This document shows, piece after piece, positions 6,508 to 14,529 of a stretch of 45,613 nt of DNA. Numbering within the stretch: position 1 is the stretch's first letter; each line of letters begins with the position of its first letter. Position numbers and translations under genes: made by a program. The notes under the pieces are model-generated. The model searched no databases and had not been told where the DNA came from. It saw nothing but the letters and a program-made list of their open reading frames with translations. Source of the DNA: Pontiellaceae bacterium B1224 (GTDB lineage: Bacteria; Verrucomicrobiota; Kiritimatiellia; Kiritimatiellales; Pontiellaceae); assembly GCA_029432815.1 (NCBI GenBank), contig JAROBA010000041.1, positions 1 through 45,613 of the forward strand, written 5' to 3'.

Positions 6508-8548
6508 CCCGACTTTCTTAAATGAGCATTTGAAAACGGCGAAAATCGACTTTTTTGCCCTTAATTGATGTGGTTTCTGTCGTAAGTCGCGTATTTCCAA
6601 CGCAGGTTTCGGGATGTAGTGCCTGTATTTTCCCTGGCCCGGTTGACGCAGATCATTTGCCTGCTACGATTTCCTTATGTTTTTCAGGAAAAAAGTAAGC
6701 CGGGGTTCGAGGGTGCTCCAGTTGGTGGAGTCGTTCCGTAATGCAGAGGGGAAGCCGCGCCAAAGGGTGTTGGCCTCGCTGGGTGATGCCGATGTGCCGC
6801 TGGGTGAACTCAAACCGATTGCGCGGGCGGTCGAACTGCGCCTGCGCCGGGAGGAATCGCTGTGGCCTGTCGGGCTTTCCGCAGAGGCTGCTGCATGGGT
6901 TGTGCGCATTGTGAGAATTGCAGAACAGACCCGGGCGCTTCCGCTGAAGTCGGGCACAACCCATCTGGACGGGGTGGTTGTCGATCGGATCCGCACGGAT
7001 GATGTTGCCGGGTTCGGACCGCATTTGGTGGGCCTCGGCGCATGGGACGCGCTGGGGCTGTCGTCCATTCTCAAGCGGCACGGAATGTCGGATGAGCGAA
7101 TTGCGCTCTCTCAAATGATGGTGATTAACCGGCTGGTGGAGCCGCTCAGCGAGTGGGCCTTGGCCGATTGGGTGAACCGTACTGCGTTGCCTGAGATGCT
7201 TGGCGTGGAGGTCAGCCGGACCACAAAGGATCGGTTGTATAGAACGAGTGACGAGCTGCTTGGATACCGCAAAGGAGTCGAACAGGCTTTGCGCGAAGGC
7301 GAACAGGAACTCTTCAGCCTGCGTCGCAGCATCGTACTGTACGATGTTACCAACACGCACTTCGAGGGACTTTGTCAGAACAACCCCAAGGCGAAACATG
7401 GGAAGAACAAACAGAAGCGCAACGACTGCCGGCAGGTTGCCGTCGGCATGGCGTTCGACGAACACGGCTTCGCCCTGGCGCACGAGGTGTTCGAGGGCAA
7501 TATCGCCGACTCGAAAACGCTCGCGGCCATGCTCGAACGGCTGAATCTCGGTGACGAGGAGCTCCGGCCCGTTGTTATCCTCGACGCGGGATTCGCCTCC
7601 GAAGAAAACATCCGCCTGCTCGAAGAGCTCGGGTGCTCCTATATCATCAACATCACCCGCGGCAGCCGCAGCTGCTACGCCGAACACTTCGAAAACGAAA
7701 CCTTCGTCCCGCTCCTCGGCCGCAAACCGGAAAAACAGGTCGAGGTCAAGCGGATCGACGATCCCGAAAATGAAAACCGACGGCTTGTACTCTGCCGCAG
7801 CGCCCAGCGGCGCGAAAAGGAACGCGCCATGATCTCCAAGGCCGAAGAGCGCTTCCTCGCCGATGGCGAATCCCTGCGCGAACGCATCGAAGCCGGGCGG
7901 CTCAAAAAGTCCGAAGTCATCGAGCGTAAAATCGGCGCCCTGTTCAAAAAACATCCGCGCGTCGCCCGCTTCTACAAAGCCGAGCATAAAGACCGCACCC
8001 TGCATCTGGTTCGCAACGACAGCAAACTTGACGAAGCCCTCGCGCTCTGCGGCGACTACGTCCTCAAAACCGACAAAACCATGGCCGCCGAAACACTGTG
8101 GGAACTCTACATGACTCTGCTCGAAGCCGAAAAAGGCTTCCGGATGCTCAAAGGCACCCTCGGGCTGCGCCCCAACTTCCACCCACTCGAACACCGGGTC
8201 GACGGGCACATCTTCATCAGCGTACTCGCCTACCACCTGCTGCGCTGGATCGGCTACCGCCTCGAAACCGCCGGCGACCTACGCGAATGGCGCACCCTGC
8301 GCCGCCTGCTCGGCACCCATATCGTCGCCACCACCCGGCTCCCCCTTGAAGATGGGCGCGAAATCTCTATCCGCAAGCCCAGCGAACCCGACGAAGAACA
8401 GCAACGCATCTACACCCTTCTTGGAATCGACTTCAACCGCGCCTACACCCCGCGCAAAACGGAGGTGACACCTTAACGACTTTGTAGTGCCTCAGAAAGT
8501 CCGATCGTTGCAACACAACGACTTGCGCTGACGAGTGAGAAACTTGGG
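6508..8548 (+). mobile_element. intact IS1634-like (IS4 superfamily) insertion sequence
   Basis: A 2041-bp element bounded by imperfect inverted ends, left CCCGACTTTCTTA and right (read inward) CCCAAGTTTCTCA, and flanked by a CTAG duplication. It carries one full-length transposase. The element is more GC-rich than its surroundings. Because the ends, duplication and transposase are all intact, the insertion is likely recent. The usual duplication for IS1634 relatives is, as I recall, 5-6 bp; here only 4 bp can be shown. Confidence 0.85.
6677..8476 (+). CDS. IS1634-like DDE transposase
   Basis: A 599-aa transposase of the IS4/IS1634 kind. The three catalytic acidic residues can be placed: Asp223 in 'IVLYDVTNTHFEG', Asp303 in 'VVILDAGFASEEN' and Glu485 in 'LLEAEKGFRMLKG', with Lys492 six residues beyond, the E-x6-K part of the IS4 signature (Tyr478 takes the Y place, and Leu481 the usual Arg). 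The length fits the family and no frame break is seen, so it should be active. It starts 169 bases inside the left end. It is the only gene of the element and has no functional tie to its neighbours. Confidence 0.93.
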   Translation: MFFRKKVSRGSRVLQLVESFRNAEGKPRQRVLASLGDADVPLGELKPIARAVELRLRREESLWPVGLSAEAAAWVVRIVRIAEQTRALPLKSGTTHLDGVVVDRIRTDDVAGFGPHLVGLGAWDALGLSSILKRHGMSDERIALSQMMVINRLVEPLSEWALADWVNRTALPEMLGVEVSRTTKDRLYRTSDELLGYRKGVEQALREGEQELFSLRRSIVLYDVTNTHFEGLCQNNPKAKHGKNKQKRNDCRQVAVGMAFDEHGFALAHEVFEGNIADSKTLAAMLERLNLGDEELRPVVILDAGFASEENIRLLEELGCSYIINITRGSRSCYAEHFENETFVPLLGRKPEKQVEVKRIDDPENENRRLVLCRSAQRREKERAMISKAEERFLADGESLRERIEAGRLKKSEVIERKIGALFKKHPRVARFYKAEHKDRTLHLVRNDSKLDEALALCGDYVLKTDKTMAAETLWELYMTLLEAEKGFRMLKGTLGLRPNFHPLEHRVDGHIFISVLAYHLLRWIGYRLETAGDLREWRTLRRLLGTHIVATTRLPLEDGREISIRKPSEPDEEQQRIYTLLGIDFNRAYTPRKTEVTP

Positions 8549-8552
8549 CTAG
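8549..8552. repeat. target-site duplication CTAG (right copy)
   Basis: Second copy of the 4-bp duplication, immediately after the right inverted end of the insertion sequence. Confidence 0.7.
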
Positions 8553-8891
8553 GCGTCTCAGCAGCTCCCCCTTGAGCAGTTGAGCAGTCGTGTTCCCGTC
8601 GCTACTTTCGGATTGTTGCTTGCTCAGATAGAGATCGAAGTGCCTCAGACTTCGTTCCAAATCCTCCTTCAGCAATGCCGGATCCTCTTCCTCCTGCCAG
8701 GATGCCTTCAGGAATGTGTGGGCAACAGTGTCGGGCTCTTTGCCTACTCCCTCGAAGAGAAAGCCCATAAGGTAGTTGGATGCTCGTTCTGATTTTTCGA
8801 CTGCAATGATTTCCCGGCACAGGTTCAGTGCCTCTGAAGGAATCTCGTCGCTGAAGGTTACAAAACTGCACTCCGTGCAAACCGGGACTCG
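8549..8891 (-). pseudogene. 5' fragment of a DUF2225-like gene split by the IS
   Basis: Minus-strand frame open from 8891, just after an in-frame TAG (8892-8894), down to the insertion sequence. It begins 'VCTECSFVTFSDEIP', a half zinc-ribbon (C..C), then a helical region ('LCREIIAVEKSERASNYLMGF', 'WQEEEDPALLKEDLERSL') ending 'LLKGELLRRL'. The pattern recalls DUF2225 proteins, a zinc ribbon followed by TPR-like helices. The N-terminal ribbon half is missing upstream, so the gene was already decayed at its 5' end. The rest of 8892-9024 holds no gene I can support. Confidence 0.55.
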
Positions 8892-9024
8892 CTAGGGGCC
8901 GGGGTGGGACCAAGAGGTTTCAGATCCAATCACATGCCGAACGAAGTGCCGGACCCGTCCAGCATACCGGTAAACGTATGATAGCAGACCGGGCTTCGGT
9001 GTCATTTAATTTGAGTCAACTCGC

Positions 9025-9066
9025 GGGGGTATATTCATACCCTATACAAGCAATCATTGTTACGTA
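9025..9066 (+). promoter_or_regulatory. operator/promoter copy 1 (palindrome plus -10-like box)
   Basis: GG then the perfect palindrome GGGTATATTCATACCC (9027-9042; 6-bp arms, 4-bp spacer). After 18 bases comes TACGTA (9061-9066), a possible -10. The right arm occupies the -35 position, as expected for an activator that touches RNA polymerase. The 18-base spacer matches copy 2 at 14 positions. It lies 42 bases before the 9108 start. Confidence 0.7.
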
Positions 9067-9107
9067 TCCTTGTAAATGTATACCTACGATAAGGGGAGAT
9101 CTGAGAT

Positions 9108-12100
9108 ATGCGATTCTTAATAACAAGCATTGGTTTGATGATAATAGGCTTTGCGCAGGCAGAGGTCCTGTATCTGGATCATTTTGATAATGACACGCTG
9201 GCGGTGAATACCGGCGGTATCGGCGGCGGGGCGGTCAATAACACGATATACGGCCACTCCTGGACGGATGATGGCGATGCGTCTTTTTCTGAAAACGGAA
9301 CTCAGTTCACGAGAAGGGCGCTGTTATATTCGGACAACGCGTTTCAGTCCGATGAAGGATTCAGTTTGACGGTTTATTATACGGCCGGGGCCGTTGTCGA
9401 CACTGCAGCTCATACGCTGTCTTTCGGATTGATCAGTACCGATACCGACCTCTCCGCATACAGCGGTTACAACCCGTTTGGTTCCGATGAGGGAGTCGCG
9501 ACCAACGTGTATAGTCTGGGGGCAAGTGTGGTGGCAGCCGTCGAACACGGGAACCTGCAGGGATTAAACTTTACCGATGGCTCGTCACGGATAAACCTGG
9601 ATTCATCCGGGGATAATGTTCAATTTGTTGCAGAAGTTTCGACTCCGGTGGTTATTTTAATTGGTCCCGACGGAGCATGGAGCTATTCCATTGATGGAAT
9701 CGAGGAAGCTTCGGGGGTTATTGCAGGTGGCTTCGATTTAACGAAGAGTTATCATGTTGCCGTGTACGGCCAGGATGATCAGTCCTACAAGTCGGTTCAG
9801 TCCATTACACTGATGACGCTTGCCGTTTCTAACTCAGCCTATTATGTATCAACGACGGGCAACGATACGAACTCCGGCACTTTTGCGGAACCTTTTGCCA
9901 CGATCCAGCATGCGGTGGATACGATGTCTCCTGGCGACACCTGCTACATACGGGGCGGTTCTTATCATGAAAGCGTGGATCTGTCCGGCGTTGCCGGCGC
10001 CGAAGGATTTCCCATAACGCTGGCCGCTTATGAAAATGAAATAGCGGTGCTGGACGGTCGGGTTAAAATCGAAACGGCGTGGATGCTGGAGGAGCGGGCT
10101 TCGGTCAGTCTGCCGGAGGGGAATAATACACCCACCAATAATATTCCGGGGATTGGGAATGTATACGTCACCACGCTGGACGAAAGTATTGGAGATATTA
10201 CCCAGCTGTTCGTGGAGGAGAAGTCGATGACGCTGGCCCGCTGGCCCAATACACTGGCCTTTTCGGATGAGGTGTTTTTCGGGGCAGGCCGAACGCTTAA
10301 GTCGTCCGCTGTGCATGGGGAAGCGACCGACCTGGCCAGTCCGTATTCTTTGGTCGATTTGGGGGTCTCTATTAAAGACTGTATGGGCCTATTCGGATCT
10401 GTGCGGCGGGTTACAGCACACCATGCCGGAGAGGCTGATTTTTCTCATAATAAACCGGCCACATTGGAGTCCGGAACAAAGTGGTATTTTCTCGAGGGGG
10501 GGCTGGATAATGCCGAGCGTGTCCTGTTGGACTCTGAACAGGAGTGGGCCTATGACGAATCGACCGGCAAATTAACTTTTTGGCCGGAGAACGACGTAGA
10601 TCCGAACGGACTGAGTATGTATGCCAGGAATATGATGGATGCTTTTTCGGGGGATGCCGGCACAAAGCACATTGTGATTGACGGGCTGGATTTCTTTGCT
10701 TCGAAATTTGATTTTGACTCATCAGATCATATTACGATCCAAAACTGCGACTTTACGTATTATGCAATATCAGAGCGTGCTCTGGGGGCTCGGGAGAATG
10801 CAAAAATTGCGGACTTTACGGGGAGTAAAACCGATTTCTGTGAAAATATTACGGTATATAACTGTGCCTTCCGGTATGCCGACGGTACAGGATTCAGCGC
10901 AAACTACGTTGACGGCCTGACGTTTGAAAACAATCTCCTTTATAAGACGGCTTATTACGTCTGCGGTGAATGGGACGAATACAACCAGCGGCGCGCCACC
11001 CACGCGTATCATTCCTATAATACAAAGAATACCCTCTACCGCCGCAATACGGTGGATACGACAGGGTCGAATCAATCCATTGCTTTCAGCCGATATGGAA
11101 CGTCGAGCCCGGAATATCCCATTGTGGCTGAGTATAACTTTACCACCCGATGCTGCAATCTGGGAACGGACGTGTCTGCCATGTATATTCCTGAGGAGGA
11201 TGTGCATGAGTCGGTGGCCCGCTTCAACTGGTTTGTCGATAATAACAGGCGGGACTTCCGCTGGGACGGTGGAAACTTTAATGAAGTGAAAACCGCCAAT
11301 GGTAATTTTTACCGCAATGTCGGTAAGCAGGGCACCAGTCCAGTTAAGCACGGCTACCACCTCAAAGGCGATTTCCACGAGATCTACAACAGCATTACCA
11401 TCGGCGATAGCTGGAAGCTGAATGTGCCCCTGAGCAACGGCGGGAATACCAATAGCGTTTCCCGCAACAACGCGGCCGATCTCTTTGGCGCCATTCTGGA
11501 AGGGGACGGGTTTGATTGGGATATACCCGGTGACGACGCAAATAACTATGTGCCCGATTATAGCGGACAGAGAAGCATGCACGAATTGCTGCGTGATCCG
11601 GATAACTGGGATTTCCGCCCCCGGGCGGATGCCGTTGAACTCGTTGATCAGGGGGTGTCAGTAACCTGCACGGTGAATGGCGTGGAGATTGATGTCACCG
11701 CCGGTTATCTGGGGGCTGCTCCGGATATCGGGGTCTATGAGTATGGTGAAGCGAATTACTGGATTCCCGGACGGCAGGAAAAACAGGCCTCTCGGCCGAT
11801 TCCTTTAGATGGAAGCACGAATGCGATGCATGATTGCGATCTGATGTGGCTGGGGGGACTGAATGCCGTTTCCTACAACATCTATCTGGGTACGGCTCCC
11901 AACAGTCTCGCTTTGGCCGCAAGCCAGACGAACAACATTTTCAACCCGGGCGTATGGACCAATGACCAGACCTATTTCTGGCGCATTGACAGTGTACTGG
12001 CCGACAGCTCCGTGGTGGAGGGTGATGTGTGGACCTTTGCGATCAACGATCATGCTCCCCGCGCTGACTCGATTCATGAGGTGTTGACCGAAGATGGGGC

Positions 12101-13670
12101 CACGGATTTTGAACTGACCGGCTCGGATATCGACGGGGATGCGCTGAGCTTTACCGTCATAACCGAGCCGCTGTACGGAACGCTGAGCGGTACGGCTCCC
12201 TACCTGGCTTATACGCCGGATCCGGATTATTTCGGCCCGGATTTCCTGCAGTTTAAAGCGGGCGACGGATCGTTGGACAGTGATTCGGCCGTCGTAATGT
12301 TTTCGGTTGAGGGCGTCGATGATGATGCTCCGTATTTTTACGAAGATCCGATCAATCTAAGGACGGTTAACAAAGGACTCTTCTACACGAGCTCCATTGC
12401 AGCATCTGCAACGGATCCTGACAAAGGTGTCCTGACTTTTTCCAAACTCAGTGGTCCGTCGTGGCTGCATATAGCAGAAGATGGAGCGATTAGCGGCATC
12501 CCCGAATTTGCAGATATCGGGCAGAATCGCTGGGTAATTGAGGTCACTGACCCGACGGGGTTGAATGCAACCGCCACAATGGAAGTGAATGTGACGGAAG
12601 GTGAAGTCGTAGCGCTGAACTTTGAAGACCTGAATATTTCCGTCAATTCAAATAGTCTGACCGCAGGGGGAAGTTCCAGCAACCTGACGGTAGCAGGATT
12701 CGCGGATGGAGATGATTATCTCTATTCCGTGGTATACACCGGGACCGACCTTGACGGAGACCTGGCGAATGACACGTTGACATTCGATGTGCGAGTCAGG
12801 GGCTGGTCCGGCGGCACAACCGATGCGGGAATTGATGAGCCGGGAAGTGCGTACACGGGTTCGGCGGCCATCGGCACCATGGCATCAACCATCTCATTTG
12901 CAGACTCAACTTTTACGGTTGGCGGTGCAGCCATGGACAATGGGGAAATTCTGGAGTTCCTGCTGGAAAACATCGGCGTGGTCCTGACCGATGCAGGAAT
13001 GACTGGCATTGTGGTCTCGTTGCGCTTCACTTCCGCACGGCTGGAGCAGACTTCGAGTACCGGGAATTCCCATCAGGCCGTATTCGGTTCAGGCACCGGG
13101 CTGCTCGGTATCGATTTTGATACGAACGCCGAATCCGGCCCGCTGGACGTCGGAACCGGTTCGCTCTATATCTCTTCCGATTCAGGTGACGGTATACGCT
13201 CCACAAGCTGGGGAGTGGCCCATGTCGATTTCGGGATTGAAATCTGGGTGCTTCCTTCCGGCAGCTACACGCTATGGGCCTCCGGATATGGTTTGAGCGG
13301 GGAGGATCGCTCACCCTCGGCAGATCCCGAAAACGGGGGCGACGGCGACGGCTACAACAATCTGGCAGAATATGCGTTGGGTATGAATCCCACCAACTTG
13401 GATGCCGATTCTGGTGAGTCTGTCGGCGTCGTGGCAGAGAACGGAACAAACTGGTTTGAAATCGTCCATTACCGGCGGTCGGACTATGTGGAACAGGGCC
13501 TGTCTTACCTGCTCATTGATTCAACAAATCTACTGGGATCGGTCGTCTACACCAATGCACAGGATCAGATTCTCGTCGGTCCGTCGGTTGATGGGTATGA
13601 GCCCGTAACCAACCGCTACGAAACGGACGAACCCGGAACATTTATAGAGTTGAGAATTCAGCAGAACTAA
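9108..13670 (+). CDS. giant secreted multidomain protein with right-handed beta-helix
   Basis: A 1520-aa secreted protein. A signal peptide covers residues 1-18 (cleavage after AQA). Domain A (about 20-235; see 14530 and 24145) comes next, then a beta-helix (about 244-880) opening with a DUF1565-like segment ('GNDTNSGTFAEPFATIQHA'), an Fn3-like module (about 885-980, 'YFWRIDSVL'), a cadherin/Big_9-like module (about 980-1070), a He_PIG-like Ig module (about 1071-1164), domain B (about 1167-1385), and a tail with 'GDGDGYNNLAEYALGMNPT', common in PVC secreted proteins. The fold suggests polysaccharide binding or cleavage (PL or GH); no catalytic residue can be named. It closely parallels the 24145 protein over the helix. 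It heads the first unit of the CAZyme locus, behind operator copy 1, with a GGGGAG SD. Confidence 0.85.
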   Translation: MRFLITSIGLMIIGFAQAEVLYLDHFDNDTLAVNTGGIGGGAVNNTIYGHSWTDDGDASFSENGTQFTRRALLYSDNAFQSDEGFSLTVYYTAGAVVDTAAHTLSFGLISTDTDLSAYSGYNPFGSDEGVATNVYSLGASVVAAVEHGNLQGLNFTDGSSRINLDSSGDNVQFVAEVSTPVVILIGPDGAWSYSIDGIEEASGVIAGGFDLTKSYHVAVYGQDDQSYKSVQSITLMTLAVSNSAYYVSTTGNDTNSGTFAEPFATIQHAVDTMSPGDTCYIRGGSYHESVDLSGVAGAEGFPITLAAYENEIAVLDGRVKIETAWMLEERASVSLPEGNNTPTNNIPGIGNVYVTTLDESIGDITQLFVEEKSMTLARWPNTLAFSDEVFFGAGRTLKSSAVHGEATDLASPYSLVDLGVSIKDCMGLFGSVRRVTAHHAGEADFSHNKPATLESGTKWYFLEGGLDNAERVLLDSEQEWAYDESTGKLTFWPENDVDPNGLSMYARNMMDAFSGDAGTKHIVIDGLDFFASKFDFDSSDHITIQNCDFTYYAISERALGARENAKIADFTGSKTDFCENITVYNCAFRYADGTGFSANYVDGLTFENNLLYKTAYYVCGEWDEYNQRRATHAYHSYNTKNTLYRRNTVDTTGSNQSIAFSRYGTSSPEYPIVAEYNFTTRCCNLGTDVSAMYIPEEDVHESVARFNWFVDNNRRDFRWDGGNFNEVKTANGNFYRNVGKQGTSPVKHGYHLKGDFHEIYNSITIGDSWKLNVPLSNGGNTNSVSRNNAADLFGAILEGDGFDWDIPGDDANNYVPDYSGQRSMHELLRDPDNWDFRPRADAVELVDQGVSVTCTVNGVEIDVTAGYLGAAPDIGVYEYGEANYWIPGRQEKQASRPIPLDGSTNAMHDCDLMWLGGLNAVSYNIYLGTAPNSLALAASQTNNIFNPGVWTNDQTYFWRIDSVLADSSVVEGDVWTFAINDHAPRADSIHEVLTEDGATDFELTGSDIDGDALSFTVITEPLYGTLSGTAPYLAYTPDPDYFGPDFLQFKAGDGSLDSDSAVVMFSVEGVDDDAPYFYEDPINLRTVNKGLFYTSSIAASATDPDKGVLTFSKLSGPSWLHIAEDGAISGIPEFADIGQNRWVIEVTDPTGLNATATMEVNVTEGEVVALNFEDLNISVNSNSLTAGGSSSNLTVAGFADGDDYLYSVVYTGTDLDGDLANDTLTFDVRVRGWSGGTTDAGIDEPGSAYTGSAAIGTMASTISFADSTFTVGGAAMDNGEILEFLLENIGVVLTDAGMTGIVVSLRFTSARLEQTSSTGNSHQAVFGSGTGLLGIDFDTNAESGPLDVGTGSLYISSDSGDGIRSTSWGVAHVDFGIEIWVLPSGSYTLWASGYGLSGEDRSPSADPENGGDGDGYNNLAEYALGMNPTNLDADSGESVGVVAENGTNWFEIVHYRRSDYVEQGLSYLLIDSTNLLGSVVYTNAQDQILVGPSVDGYEPVTNRYETDEPGTFIELRIQQN

Positions 13671-13738
13671 GGTGGTTGGTTGCTGCATCAACGTATTTTT
13701 GGTCAGGAGTTAGCCTGTCCATTAAAAAAAAGGAAAAC

Positions 13739-14407
13739 ATGAAAAGAAAAAAGATTGTACTAATAACTGGTCTGCTTGCCATGGGGGTGTTTCCGATGAT
13801 GGTTTCGGGTGCGATTATTTCAACCGGTACTGACGCACCCACTGAATACTTGAGTGATGCATTCAGTGCGAGCGAGGGGAGTTCGTATCTTGTCCGTTCG
13901 GATAGAGATCCGGTTGGGCAGTCGTTTACCCACACCACTGCCGGTGGCGAAGCATGGCGGTTGCGATCCATTACGTTCCGTTCTAATGATGCTACAGGCA
14001 CCACGAACGAAACGACGGTTGGTCTCAGCATCAATATCTATTCGGGACAGAGTGTGGGCGCGGGGGATCTGCTAGGCACATTTACGTTCAGTAACGACAC
14101 CTTCGATGCTACTCCGGATAACTATATGCGCTTTGCGTTGACAGATGGTGAATCGGCGACTGTCGGGGATTTGACCAGCGGAGCGCTGTACACGGTTGCG
14201 TTGCGCGTCACAGGCGACACCGCATTGAGAATCGACCGAAGTAGCGGAGATGTTTATGCAGGCGGACAGGGGATGTGGAATAGTTCATTTCAGAGCAACT
14301 CAGACTCAGCTTTTTGGGTGGAAGCTGTTCCTGAGCCGGCGACGCTTGGATTGATTGTCTGCTTTGGAGGGGGGGTACTCATTCTTCGTCGATTGGTACA
14401 CCTGTAA
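13739..14407 (+). CDS. PEP-CTERM sorting-domain protein
   Basis: A 222-aa exported protein. The start at 13739 (SD AGGAAA) is chosen over the longer frame from 13676 because it begins a proper signal peptide, 'MKRKKIVLITGLLAMGVF', ending near residue 24. The C-terminus has a PEP-CTERM signal: 'VPEPATLGLIV', a hydrophobic stretch and 'RRL' close to the end. Such proteins are processed by an exosortase (EpsH/XrtA-type), which is not in this window, and are usually tied to extracellular polysaccharide. The body is Ser/Thr/Asp-rich and beta-predicted; no enzyme motif is seen. It lies between two giant proteins in the same direction, 68 and 122 bases from its neighbours, so it is probably co-transcribed. 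Confidence 0.88.
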   Translation: MKRKKIVLITGLLAMGVFPMMVSGAIISTGTDAPTEYLSDAFSASEGSSYLVRSDRDPVGQSFTHTTAGGEAWRLRSITFRSNDATGTTNETTVGLSINIYSGQSVGAGDLLGTFTFSNDTFDATPDNYMRFALTDGESATVGDLTSGALYTVALRVTGDTALRIDRSSGDVYAGGQGMWNSSFQSNSDSAFWVEAVPEPATLGLIVCFGGGVLILRRLVHL

Positions 14408-14413
14408 TGAAAT

Positions 14414-14443
14414 ATTCCCCGGCCCGCTCCCAGTTCGGGGAAT
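14414..14443 (+). terminator. hairpin after the PEP-CTERM gene
   Basis: ATTCCCCG and CGGGGAAT form a perfect 8-bp stem with a 14-base loop directly after the stop at 14407. No T-run follows, so it is more likely a processing/stability hairpin or a weak attenuator than a strong terminator. Confidence 0.4.
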
Positions 14444-14529
14444 CTATTCCTAGTTTGAAAATGTTGTTGGATAAGAGAACAACGCGCAATCAGTTAAAAG
14501 TCGAATGAAACCTAAATGGAGAAAACAGC

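Noticed and set aside
6653-8236. Long minus-strand open frame (527 codons) opposite the transposase
   Set aside because: Its sequence is the mirror of the GC-rich transposase code, and the transposase motifs are complete on the plus strand.
8433-8768. Minus-strand frame beginning at an internal ATG ('MGFLFEG') and running into the insertion sequence
   Set aside because: It is part of the split DUF2225-like gene; its last 35 or so residues are read-through into the insertion sequence, so it is not a separate gene.
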